NCBI RefSeq assembly: GCF_000243275.1
Contig: NZ_CM001437.1
Coordinates: 1,008,019 to 1,072,018, forward strand
DNA from: Myroides odoratus DSM 2801
GTDB taxonomy: Bacteria > Bacteroidota > Bacteroidia > Flavobacteriales > Flavobacteriaceae
Reading direction: 5' to 3'
Length of the DNA stretch: 64,000 bases
This document shows, one piece after another, positions 28,703-36,852 of the stretch (positions are counted from its first letter, which is position 1; each line of letters opens with the position of its first letter). The notes beneath the pieces are model-generated. The model ran no database searches and was not told the origin of the DNA. It saw only the letters and a program-made list of their open reading frames with translations. Made by a program: the position numbers and the translations under genes.

Positions 28703-30634
28703 TTAAAATTTAAATTGTAAACCAAAATAGAATACCCTTTGTTGAAATTTTTGAAAATAAACGCGGGTATAATCTGCTGAATAATAAGGTTTCTGTTCGT
28801 TTTTTCGATTCAGTACATTGATAATTGAACCATATACAACCACATAAGAACGCCCAATAGGGAAAATCTTATTTATTGTAAAATCCACTCTAAAATAAGT
28901 ATTCAAATGGGCAGAAGTATTTGGTTCTACAGTAGGGATAAATACCGCTCGTTCTGTATCCCAAATCGTATTTTTGATAGGCGTGTAAGAACTACCAGGA
29001 TGTGTCGTCCCTACTAGAGAGGCAGTGAAATACTTCGGATGATTATACGTCCCTTGCATTTTAAAAAAATACAGCCAACGTTTATTTGCTTCCTTGTTGA
29101 TGTAATCGGTTTGGTGCAACAAGGTGTTGGATGCTATCAAAGAGAAATAACGTCCAAAATAATGCGTGTAAGACCACTCTGTTCCCACTAAGTCTCGCCG
29201 AGCAAGTTCTTCCAAAGCAGATAGTGATAAATATCCCCTATCCTTTTTATAATACACCGCACCCGTTATTGTTGTTTGTGTATTTTCACTGTAATAATCT
29301 AAAGCAATTTGTTTGCTGTTATATAGGCGTACATCGGGATTAAAATAATTCGGTGTGGTGTAACTATTGTAATTTCCCATGCCGAAAATAAAGCGATGTT
29401 GAGGGTTCATCTTGTAAAAAGCGGCTACTTGTGTACTTAAAAAGTCAAATGAACGACTTGGTGCAAAAATGCTTTTTCGCATGCCCAACGAAAGACCTAA
29501 GTGATTGGCGAACTTATATTCTGTATAGCCATACGCTTCCGTATAGGTAAATTGCTTCGTTGTTTGATCGTGAACCACGGGGTCTTGTGGACGCATGGCA
29601 TAAAAAAACAGAGGCAGTTGTTCTCGACTCTCATAGTTTGTGGTCGAAAAATCTATCCCATATTGTACCTGCCAACCATAAGCTAATGTATACTTGTGGG
29701 ATGCAGTCAAAAAATATTGGGTATACTTCGACTTAGCATTTATCGTTGCAAAAGTATAGGCTGTCACACTTTGATCGACTAACGCTGCCAACTTAACGAC
29801 AGAATGTGCCTTTGTATATTCCAAAGATTGAATCGTAAAAAAGCGCTTTTGCTTAGCAACAGCTTCTCCCGTATATTGCAACCGATAGTTGTGGGATTCA
29901 TACCCTTCATCAATATAATAACTGTAACTAGTAAAATTTGTATGCTTTGTTAGATTTGTTCGAAAATGCAGTCCCATATCGTTCGATTCAAATCGATGTA
30001 AATCCGTCAAGCTTTTGCGATTAATCGTTTGCAACGCATCTGAAAATTGAAGGTTAGCATAATACTGAACAAAAGCAGTTTGATCAAGTTTTTTATGTAC
30101 TTGTAATCCAACGTTCGATAGTCCTAAAGCCACTTGATACGAATCCTCCTCTAGTTGTTTTGTTGTTTCTATTTCAACGATTCCCGCTGTAGCATTCCCG
30201 TAATTCAATGGAGGGTTACTAGCATATACATATTGTTTATCTAGCAGTTCTGCATTGAAAATAGAAAAATTACCTAGACCATTATCTTGGGTATTCCGCA
30301 CGGGATTCACAACAGGTACCCCATTCAGGTATACCCTAGACTGATCAGCTAATCCTCCTCGAAGCACAGGATTTGCTGTTTCTGAGCTAGAGGTAGACAT
30401 CGGCAAAAGACTAATTGCTTTTAGTGGATCTCCACTAGAAGCAGGATTAAAATAAATATCCAGTCGATTCATCTTATTACTTGAAAATTTTTCTGCGATG
30501 GGATCTTGCCTCACAATGACAATTTCATGTAGGGCTTGCCTTGTAGAATCCAGTTCTCTTTCTTGCGCACAGGCTACTGTAGAGACAACGCTAAAGCTGA
30601 GAACGAATCCTAAACTTTTAAAACGAAAAAGCAT
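28703..30634 (-). CDS. TonB-dependent receptor at the end of the RiPP operon
   Basis: 643 aa outer-membrane receptor: signal peptide (STVACAQ), a plug (VLRGGLADQSRVYLNGVPVV, then NATAGIVEIETT) and a beta barrel ending in phenylalanine (FGLQFKF). It lacks the STN and carboxypeptidase-like domains of SusC proteins and is about half their length. It overlaps the M50 protease gene by 17 nt, so it belongs to the azol(in)e-peptide operon. No SusD partner is present. It may import the modified peptide (for example with a bound metal) or serve in its recognition; this is inference from position. Confidence 0.9.
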   Translation of the reverse strand: MLFRFKSLGFVLSFSVVSTVACAQERELDSTRQALHEIVIVRQDPIAEKFSSNKMNRLDIYFNPASSGDPLKAISLLPMSTSSSETANPVLRGGLADQSRVYLNGVPVVNPVRNTQDNGLGNFSIFNAELLDKQYVYASNPPLNYGNATAGIVEIETTKQLEEDSYQVALGLSNVGLQVHKKLDQTAFVQYYANLQFSDALQTINRKSLTDLHRFESNDMGLHFRTNLTKHTNFTSYSYYIDEGYESHNYRLQYTGEAVAKQKRFFTIQSLEYTKAHSVVKLAALVDQSVTAYTFATINAKSKYTQYFLTASHKYTLAYGWQVQYGIDFSTTNYESREQLPLFFYAMRPQDPVVHDQTTKQFTYTEAYGYTEYKFANHLGLSLGMRKSIFAPSRSFDFLSTQVAAFYKMNPQHRFIFGMGNYNSYTTPNYFNPDVRLYNSKQIALDYYSENTQTTITGAVYYKKDRGYLSLSALEELARRDLVGTEWSYTHYFGRYFSLIASNTLLHQTDYINKEANKRWLYFFKMQGTYNHPKYFTASLVGTTHPGSSYTPIKNTIWDTERAVFIPTVEPNTSAHLNTYFRVDFTINKIFPIGRSYVVVYGSIINVLNRKNEQKPYYSADYTRVYFQKFQQRVFYFGLQFKF

Positions 30635-31679
30635 ACATTACTAACACAAACAAAGGAATAGCAAAACAAGACCAAGCTATAATGACCGCTAGGCAACTGA
30701 ATAAAAAGTATAAACACAACAACAATCGCTTGGCTGTTATTCTCTCTTTTAAAAAGCGTTTAAAAACGAGGTAAGACTCCTGCCAAAGGCTTTCTTTTCC
30801 CATTAGTTCATTGAATATAAAATAACCATCCGTATAAGGCAGAAAGATATTTACATTAAACAGCGATCGTATACCGATGGAAATGAGCATAGTATAACCT
30901 ATAAAGGCAAGAGTGGGATGAGTATCTTTCCAAACCACCGTTCCCACAAGAATCAAGAGCACTGTTATACCATCAAAAATAGCTCCTCCAGCATAAGATA
31001 CCAAGCGATGTTTCTTCTTTGATATTTGTTGAATATACAACTTAGCATAAAATACAGGAATGATATACAACAGTAATCCAACCCCAAAGATGGAACATTT
31101 ACCACCGTATACCTTATAAAATAAATAGTGCCCCCATTCATGTATAACAATGCTAACAAATGCTCCCATATAGATAAAAACAATCAATTGTTTGAACGAA
31201 TAGGGTACCAGATATAACGTTGCTTTATAATTTTCAGCAAATGCTATAGGATGCAGATTTAAATAAAATAACGCGCCTAAAGTCAACCCAATGACCAGTA
31301 TAAACAACGCCAAAAGCACCTCCTTTTTTTCCAAGAAACGCTCCAATATCGTACACGTAAAATCCAATGAAAATAATTCAAGTATGGCTTTTCGTCTCTT
31401 CCATCGCAATTGAACAATGTATTGGCTCTTTGCCCCTACTTCCTGAACAATTATTTTCTTTTGTTCAGCCAAATCCAAGAGCAGATCCAATTGCTGCTCT
31501 CCAATTTCTACTTGTGTACTAAAAAAAGCAAGAACAGCCTCCTTGTTTAGCACCCGACAATAATAGGAGATAATATCATATTCCAGTTTAGACAGTTTCA
31601 CCAAATAATCAGCATCTTTAACTTTTAAAAGTAAATCATCTTGCTGTTCTGCTATACAAATGATGTGATTTAACTTCAT
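30618..31679 (-). CDS. M50-type membrane zinc protease with N-terminal PqqD-like domain
   Basis: 353 aa. The soluble N-terminus (1-95) has a winged-helix, PqqD/RRE-like pattern ending LLLDLAEQKKIIVQE. Several membrane segments follow, with the site-2-protease motif HEWGH (H180, E181, H184) and the third ligand D284 in PYTDGYF. It overlaps the SagB gene by 4 nt and the TonB receptor by 17 nt. In a RiPP operon such a protein is the best candidate for leader removal at the membrane. The PqqD-like part could hold the leader. This role is inferred. Confidence 0.82.
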   Translation of the reverse strand: MKLNHIICIAEQQDDLLLKVKDADYLVKLSKLEYDIISYYCRVLNKEAVLAFFSTQVEIGEQQLDLLLDLAEQKKIIVQEVGAKSQYIVQLRWKRRKAILELFSLDFTCTILERFLEKKEVLLALFILVIGLTLGALFYLNLHPIAFAENYKATLYLVPYSFKQLIVFIYMGAFVSIVIHEWGHYLFYKVYGGKCSIFGVGLLLYIIPVFYAKLYIQQISKKKHRLVSYAGGAIFDGITVLLILVGTVVWKDTHPTLAFIGYTMLISIGIRSLFNVNIFLPYTDGYFIFNELMGKESLWQESYLVFKRFLKERITAKRLLLCLYFLFSCLAVIIAWSCFAIPLFVLVMYAFSF

Positions 31680-32542
31680 ACTTCTGATTTAAGTTGGTGC
31701 CCAATAGCCATACAAAATAAGGGTTGATGTAGCGTATTTTTCAATGCTAACAACTGGTGCATTTCTTTATTTAAAAACCCTCCAAACGCACAACATCCCA
31801 GATCTAAAGCAGCAGCGGCTAAGTAAGCGGCATGTATGCAAGCTCCAACCTCAACAAGAGATAAAGCCACACCAAAATCCTGATATTTAAAGGAATGCTT
31901 GTTTAAAACTGAAGTAAAAACCACAAAGGCAGAAGCTCGTTCAAAATCAATAGAAGCAGCTGGTGTTTTTAGGATAATCTCATAAAAATTCGTCCAATCT
32001 GCTGAGGTATGAAAAGCAGTAATCAACTCTAAATTAAACTGAAATACATTATATCGATACACACCTAAGGGGAGTTCCTTGATGCGATGATTAATAAAAT
32101 AAAGTTCTGTAGGATACAACGAACCACCAGAGGCTATATTCCTCTTCTTTCGCATGAGTTTTGTTCCATCCAAATTCAATTCTTCTTGTCCCGTTAGCGT
32201 ATAACACAACTGAAAAAACGCACTGATATCAGCCAAAGAAAGTGGGACCTCAGTGAATTTCCGAACACTCTTTCTTTGTTGATTCAATTGATTTAAACTC
32301 CTAGCCCAATCAGAAGAATGCAAATTTGTATCCAAGGCATACGCGGTACAAAACCCCATTTCATACTGAGATTCAACTATTTTTTTTACCAATTTCGGGT
32401 TCTTATTGATATAGGCGATTCGCTTGAATTTATCCAAAGACTCCCTGTCGTATTTTTTAAACTTTATATGCTCTAAAAAATCCAAAGTTCCTTCACTTAA
32501 TCGATGCTCCGATAATACATTTAATAGCTCTTCTTGTGTCAT
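31676..32542 (-). CDS. SagB-type FMN azoline dehydrogenase (ThcOx family)
   Basis: 288 aa nitroreductase-fold protein with the SagB/McbC hallmark ASGGSLYPTELYF (137-149) after an arginine-rich FMN loop (QQRKSVRKF, 89-97). A helical extension of about 75 residues precedes the fold. Such enzymes oxidise thiazolines and oxazolines to thiazoles and oxazoles using FMN. It overlaps both neighbours by 4 nt, which points to tight translational coupling. Its presence predicts aromatic azoles in the product. Confidence 0.9.
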   Translation of the reverse strand: MTQEELLNVLSEHRLSEGTLDFLEHIKFKKYDRESLDKFKRIAYINKNPKLVKKIVESQYEMGFCTAYALDTNLHSSDWARSLNQLNQQRKSVRKFTEVPLSLADISAFFQLCYTLTGQEELNLDGTKLMRKKRNIASGGSLYPTELYFINHRIKELPLGVYRYNVFQFNLELITAFHTSADWTNFYEIILKTPAASIDFERASAFVVFTSVLNKHSFKYQDFGVALSLVEVGACIHAAYLAAAALDLGCCAFGGFLNKEMHQLLALKNTLHQPLFCMAIGHQLKSEV

Positions 32543-33330
32543 TGGTGTGATAGATTAAGTTGGTATTTTTTTCGAAGTTCATCTAGTTTCGTTTGCTTAC
32601 CTTCTTGTTCATAGTATTGAAGCAACAACTGATAAAGTTGCTTTCGCCCCCAAGTAGGTGCATAATCCTCAGATGTTAAAGCATCCGGGCAAGCCAATCC
32701 CTCTACAGCGTAGGTTTCTACTTTTTGCATGCCTCCAAACATTTTAGGTGTATGAAAATTATGAGACGCTAATACAAGATAAGCCCTGAGGTTCTCTTTA
32801 TTGAGTGCCAATGCATGTTTAGCAGCAGTTTCTGCGGCTGTCGATACCTTTGCCAATTGCGTAATATTGACAAATTGAATGGAAAAAGAAGTAACTTGAG
32901 CCAAAAGCGCATAATATTCCGAATTATCATATTCTTTTTTGTGCATCACTGCTAGGGATTGAGCAACAGCCTCCGCTGCTTTTGTATCATCAGCTGAAAT
33001 TGTTTTATAAAAAACGGCCGTGTAATAAAGTAAATACGCTTTCCAGTACATAGCATAAAAATCAGTACGCACCTCGGCTATATTTCTTAATTCCTCTTCT
33101 ATACCCTGCATATTTTTATCTTTAAATAGCTGTTCAACAATACGATCTATTCGAACTTGATAGGTTTGTTTTACAGCAGTATGAGGTGTTGTTCCGCCTA
33201 AGTATTCTATAGCTATATGATTGGGAATAAGTTCGCTATTCTCTTTGTTTTTGGAAGTATAACTACAACATACTTGGCTACAAACCATACTTAATACTAC
33301 ACTAATTTTTACGAGTTGTTTTATTTTCAT
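32539..33330 (-). CDS. exported helical-repeat protein of the RiPP operon
   Basis: 263 aa with a hydrophobic signal (VKISVVLSMVCSQVCC); the cysteines suggest a lipoprotein but the lipobox is imperfect. The rest is alpha-helical with TPR-like repeats (TAAETAAKHALALNKENLRA, then YLVLASHNFH; QLYQLLLQYYEQEGKQTKLD). It sits between the YcaO and SagB genes (11-nt gap and 4-nt overlap), which is unusual because it is exported while its neighbours are cytoplasmic. It may be an immunity, receptor-partner or maturation factor. No close family is recognised. Confidence 0.72.
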   Translation of the reverse strand: MKIKQLVKISVVLSMVCSQVCCSYTSKNKENSELIPNHIAIEYLGGTTPHTAVKQTYQVRIDRIVEQLFKDKNMQGIEEELRNIAEVRTDFYAMYWKAYLLYYTAVFYKTISADDTKAAEAVAQSLAVMHKKEYDNSEYYALLAQVTSFSIQFVNITQLAKVSTAAETAAKHALALNKENLRAYLVLASHNFHTPKMFGGMQKVETYAVEGLACPDALTSEDYAPTWGRKQLYQLLLQYYEQEGKQTKLDELRKKYQLNLSHQ

Positions 33331-33341
33331 TGTCTTATTTT

Positions 33342-34622
33342 TTAAGGGAAAGGATGCGGAAAAGAAGTGAATAGATTTTCTTGTGAATCAAATAATCCCA
33401 AATAAGGATAGTTAAAATCCCCAGTCAACAAACTAAGTTGGGGTGTTACCACTTTAATCACTTCAAACCCTAATTGCAACGTATCTTTAGTATTCAAATG
33501 GGCATAATACACCTCATTTATTCCTTTTTTCATCAATTCATGGGCGGTGAAATTCAGTACATGATGCGGGTGATACTCCACCCAAGTTGTCGTATAATTT
33601 ACTTCACTTCGTACATCTTGAAGAATCGGCACCTGTTGTACCAAATTTGGATAAAGATTGTACAAGGCATAGTGTTTCTTAAAGGAATCAATCTCCGAAA
33701 AATCAAAAGTCTCTATTTTTTCTTGCGTCAGTACTTCTTTATATTGCTCACAGGCAAAAGCAGTATATTCAATGCCTTGATAGGCTTCGATTGCTGCTTT
33801 CACTAAGGCTTCTTTTTGGTTGAATCGCGTAGCGGATCCTACACTTTGGTACACTTTATTTCCCTTTTTAAACAAAATAAAAACCACAAACGTTGGGCAT
33901 AAAGCATATTCACTCAAGTCATATGTTGTAATTTTCACGCGGTTCGTTGCAAACAATTGCTGAATCCGTTGGTCTGTCTTAAACTTTTCAAGAATAAAAA
34001 TTTGTGCATATTTCTTATGTTGGCGGCGATGTTGAAAGTACCAAAACTTAGCAAAAGCATCGCGTTCAATACACTCTAATAACCCTCCTTGAATGGCTTG
34101 ATCAACCTTCGTATGAGACGCAGTACCCGTAGATGTATTCTTATGGAACAATCCATCTCCTTTAATATTTTCAACATTAACCATGAAAAAAGGCAACCAA
34201 ATCTCTTCTTTTGTTATATAGTTCCATCCTTTCATCCAATGCGTCAGACTATTTTCTTGTAAACGATGCAGTTTAAACTTTGGATCGCAATATTGTGCTT
34301 CAGTAAAATAGTTAATTCGATGCGGAGGATAACAATGGCGTGTATTTTTTAATTCCTTATACGAACCATAGCACAATTGATCTTTCAGCTGAAAACTCGA
34401 AGCATATCGTTCCATATACTCTCCCAAGGCTGCCAAATCTGCTTCTTGTTCACTAAAAGCAATACCTCCGCCGTGAATACTTGTCCTATTGTTTTGCATC
34501 ACATATAAGTGATCCGAAAAACAGACTCTTTCACGTAAATCTGTAGGTAGATTTAAATTTCGAGGAACCTTTAATTTAGGCTTATTAATAAAACCAAATG
34601 CTCCATGTAACGTACGCATCAT
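33342..34622 (-). CDS. YcaO cyclodehydratase (TOMM, SagD-like)
   Basis: 426 aa YcaO protein. ATP-binding elements are present: EYMERYA (68-74) and the region STGTASHTKVDQAIQGGLLE followed by CIERDAF (ExxER at 184-188). It ends FPHPFP, which gives the C-terminal PxPxP motif that marks azoline-forming YcaO enzymes. With the E1-like partner it would use ATP to cyclise Cys/Ser of the precursor to thiazolines/oxazolines. It overlaps the E1-like gene by 4 nt. It is the core enzyme of the cluster. Confidence 0.93.
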   Translation of the reverse strand: MMRTLHGAFGFINKPKLKVPRNLNLPTDLRERVCFSDHLYVMQNNRTSIHGGGIAFSEQEADLAALGEYMERYASSFQLKDQLCYGSYKELKNTRHCYPPHRINYFTEAQYCDPKFKLHRLQENSLTHWMKGWNYITKEEIWLPFFMVNVENIKGDGLFHKNTSTGTASHTKVDQAIQGGLLECIERDAFAKFWYFQHRRQHKKYAQIFILEKFKTDQRIQQLFATNRVKITTYDLSEYALCPTFVVFILFKKGNKVYQSVGSATRFNQKEALVKAAIEAYQGIEYTAFACEQYKEVLTQEKIETFDFSEIDSFKKHYALYNLYPNLVQQVPILQDVRSEVNYTTTWVEYHPHHVLNFTAHELMKKGINEVYYAHLNTKDTLQLGFEVIKVVTPQLSLLTGDFNYPYLGLFDSQENLFTSFPHPFP

Positions 34623-35497
34623 AGTGGATTATAAATAGAAAGATTCGCACAAAACCCACAAGAAGGAGAACTTAACACAGTAAAATACTGGTTGTGATAC
34701 CGATTAAAATCAATAAATACCGCCTTATTATACAGCGATTTATCGCGTTGAACCATAATTTTATACAGCTCATTGTAGAGCAAAGATGCATTAATTGTAA
34801 ATGCGCCTATTTCTAGTACAGAAAGGGCGTGATCCTTGAGTCTTTCTATATCCCAAAGGTGGTCGATGAGCATATCTGGAGCAGTAGAATTAAATATTTT
34901 TCTAGTTTCAATACAGTTGAGACAAACCGTTCCTTTATGACTGTTCATCAAAGGCCCTAATAATAAACCATTCTCATATAACTCAACAAATAAAAAATCA
35001 GAAGATGTCGTTTGCTGCCAAGCACTTATATGTTGAATCGTAGTAGTATTATAGAAATAAGGTCCAACAAGAAGCGTCAATACAACGGGATATTCCGAAG
35101 ATTGAAACACAGGCTGTTCCTCCATCGATAAATTATAAATAGTTGCGACCTTGATTTGTTCAGGTAAACCCGTCATAAATGCATGCAACAAAGTTAAATC
35201 AGTTCCAAACTCACCAATAATATCCAAATACAAAGGGGTAGGTACTTCCCTATCGGGTACTATAAATTGGTGTAGCGTCAACCAAGAAAGCAGTTCTTCC
35301 ACTCTATTTTGCTGTAAAATAGAGGCATCAGAAAAGAACAAATCTGGTGGAATAGGCAATTGTTCTTGTACTAACGCAAGAACAGCAATCATATCAGAAG
35401 CATCTTTACCTGTAATCTTCTTGATGGAATTAGAATCAGATAATAAGATATACTCCTTGGGATTCGTTTGAATAATTTTCCATTTTTTCTTTTTCAT
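34619..35497 (-). CDS. E1-like TOMM cyclodehydratase partner (leader-peptide-binding, Ocin-ThiF-like)
   Basis: 292 aa. The first 80 residues form a PqqD/RRE-like winged helix (IQTNPKEYILLSDSN, then LLSWLTLHQFIV) that binds the leader. The middle is a reduced ThiF/E1 fold with no ATP-binding glycine motif. Two CxxC pairs (CLNC at 192-195, CGFC at 280-283) supply the structural zinc site of this family. It is separated from YcaO as an independent protein, as in SagC/SagD. The start is 63 nt after the precursor stop, beyond a hairpin. Confidence 0.85.
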   Translation of the reverse strand: MKKKKWKIIQTNPKEYILLSDSNSIKKITGKDASDMIAVLALVQEQLPIPPDLFFSDASILQQNRVEELLSWLTLHQFIVPDREVPTPLYLDIIGEFGTDLTLLHAFMTGLPEQIKVATIYNLSMEEQPVFQSSEYPVVLTLLVGPYFYNTTTIQHISAWQQTTSSDFLFVELYENGLLLGPLMNSHKGTVCLNCIETRKIFNSTAPDMLIDHLWDIERLKDHALSVLEIGAFTINASLLYNELYKIMVQRDKSLYNKAVFIDFNRYHNQYFTVLSSPSCGFCANLSIYNPL

Positions 35498-35510
35498 AAA
35501 AACATAGGTT

Positions 35511-35549
35511 AAAAACTAGTAATATCAATCGGTTTCAATTGATATTACT
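35511..35549 (-). terminator. partial terminator/processing hairpin between precursor and biosynthetic operon
   Basis: A 12-bp perfect stem (AGTAATATCAAT and complement) with an 8-nt loop is followed on the minus strand by AGTTTTT. Its place between a RiPP precursor and its enzymes is typical of a leaky terminator that yields excess precursor message. Confidence 0.75.
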
Positions 35550-35560
35550 AATTTGAGTTA

Positions 35561-35680
35561 CTAACAGCAACAGCAACAACTGCAACAAGCGTAGACATCC
35601 ATTTCTTGAGACATTGGGATACCTAAAGAGGATACTTCTTTCGTTTCAATTGTTTCGATTGTAAGTTCTAATTGTTTCAT
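35561..35680 (-). CDS. TOMM precursor peptide with polycysteine core
   Basis: 39 codons, ATG to TAG. The leader begins MKQLELTIETIETKEVSSLG, is Glu/Thr/Ile-rich and acidic, and is followed by IPMSQEMDVYA. The core is CCSCCCCC at residues 32-39 (seven Cys, one Ser), ending directly at the stop. The composition resembles SagA-like cytolysin precursors but the core is shorter and nearly pure cysteine. It is the first gene of the cluster, 63 nt upstream of the leader-binding protein, with the same strand. If all residues cyclise, up to seven thiazoles and one oxazole would form. It is far too Cys-rich to be a chance open frame next to YcaO and SagB. Confidence 0.93.
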   Translation of the reverse strand: MKQLELTIETIETKEVSSLGIPMSQEMDVYACCSCCCCC

Positions 35681-36204
35681 GTGTACTAACGTTTAATTGA
35701 TTACATACAAGCCTAGTTTTAAGACATTACTTGTTAGCCTTGGTCTGTTTCTTGATCAAGAGATTAGTTAAAGATTAACCTTTAAATTGTTGCTTTTTAC
35801 GATGAACCATCAGTTGTAAACGTCCCAAAAACAGGACAAAAACAACTAATTGGCTTTACGAAATATTAGATTTTTTTGTGTATGATTATACCAAAGATTG
35901 CTCCGATTGGGAGATAGAAGAACTACAATATGCAAGATATACATCCGCAACTTGAGTAGTTGAGCAAGTCAATTTGATATAGAATAGAAAACTGCCTATT
36001 GACAGTAATCGCTATGTATATTGGTAAAAATGGGAGAATTTAATTGCATTTACCCTAGCGATAAAATAAAAGTAAGCAAAAAAAAGATACATTCCCCTAG
36101 TAATCCTTTGAAATACTTGATATTATAACGAAAAAAGATAAAATAAATTGATTTTTGAATGTAATCTTGGGAAGAATAATAAATATGTTATGAACTAAGT
36201 ATCC
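35681..36204. other. leader/regulatory region upstream of the RiPP precursor
   Basis: No supported gene. It must hold the promoter of the RiPP operon: the nearest -7 candidate on the minus strand is TAGGCTTG at about 35708-35715, one base off consensus. A 10-bp palindrome CTTGATCAAG lies at 35751-35760. A short stopless plus-strand frame at about 35806-35955 has no ATG (see rejected list). Confidence 0.4.
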
Positions 36205-36378
36205 TTACCCATTCGACTCATCTCTAAATCGATATTTTTTAACCAGAAAATATGCTCCACTTAAAATTAAGAGTGCATAACAAACTAAATCCGCATGATT
36301 ATAACTAAAAAAATCAAACAAATTCAATACAAGTCCCATGGTGGTTATGAGCACCAACCCTTTCACTAATTTATCCAT
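36205..36378 (-). CDS. small membrane protein (57 aa)
   Basis: ATG to TAA, 57 residues with two hydrophobic segments (LVKGLVLITTMGLVLNLFDF and LVCYALLILSGAYFLV) and a basic C-terminus (KKYRFRDE). Its ATG overlaps the stop of the short frame upstream (ATGGATAA), a coupling pattern seen in real operons. Function unknown. It is too short for most gene callers. Confidence 0.6.
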   Translation of the reverse strand: MDKLVKGLVLITTMGLVLNLFDFFSYNHADLVCYALLILSGAYFLVKKYRFRDESNG

Positions 36379-36484
36379 TTTTATAAAATTTGAAATTAAT
36401 TTCCCCTTTATCTGAACTAACTTCTACTGCAAACATCGATCTAAATGCCGCTTGTTCAATGACTAAAAAACATTCAATTAATTT
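36371..36484 (-). pseudogene. short coding-like fragment upstream of the small membrane protein
   Basis: A stop-to-stop minus-strand frame reads ...LVIEQAAFRSMFAVEVSSDK then GEINFKFYKNG and a stop. The residue pattern looks like protein, but no ATG lies before the internal methionine and the upstream sequence is full of stops. It may be the tail of a lost gene or a small protein with a non-ATG start. Confidence 0.35.
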
Positions 36485-36852
36485 TTAATCTTATATCAAC
36501 AAAAAACATTCCACTTTTAAAAACTGTTATCAAAACCAACCCCTTGACTAATACAGTTTTACAAAAATTAAAACAAATACACTAAACGGAATACAACACA
36601 AATCAGAAAAACGTTACGATTAAATCAAAATAACCAATAAAATAAAACTATTTTAATTCAAATTTTAAAATACAGCATAGGAGAAAAAAATTCAACACCC
36701 TTCTTTTTTTCCTTTTAATTGAAAAAAAGGAAGATAAATTGATACACAAACTGCACAAATTGATATAGGCTTCGTAAGGAGCTGCTAATTCTATTCTTAC
36801 TTCTTAATTTTATTTGATTTTTGTAATTTTATACCCTGAAATAAAACGTCCT
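36485..36852. other. AT-rich intergenic region upstream of the AraC regulator
   Basis: Very A/T-rich. Nothing beyond the likely promoter of the AraC gene can be supported; no exact TAnnTTTG box at a good distance is present. Confidence 0.4.

Noticed and set aside
35806..35955. Stopless plus-strand frame of about 47 codons upstream of the RiPP precursor (NWLYEILDFFVYDYTKDCSD...)
   Set aside because: It has no ATG, no promoter box or ribosome site, and no recognised family. It could be a fragment but cannot be supported as a gene.
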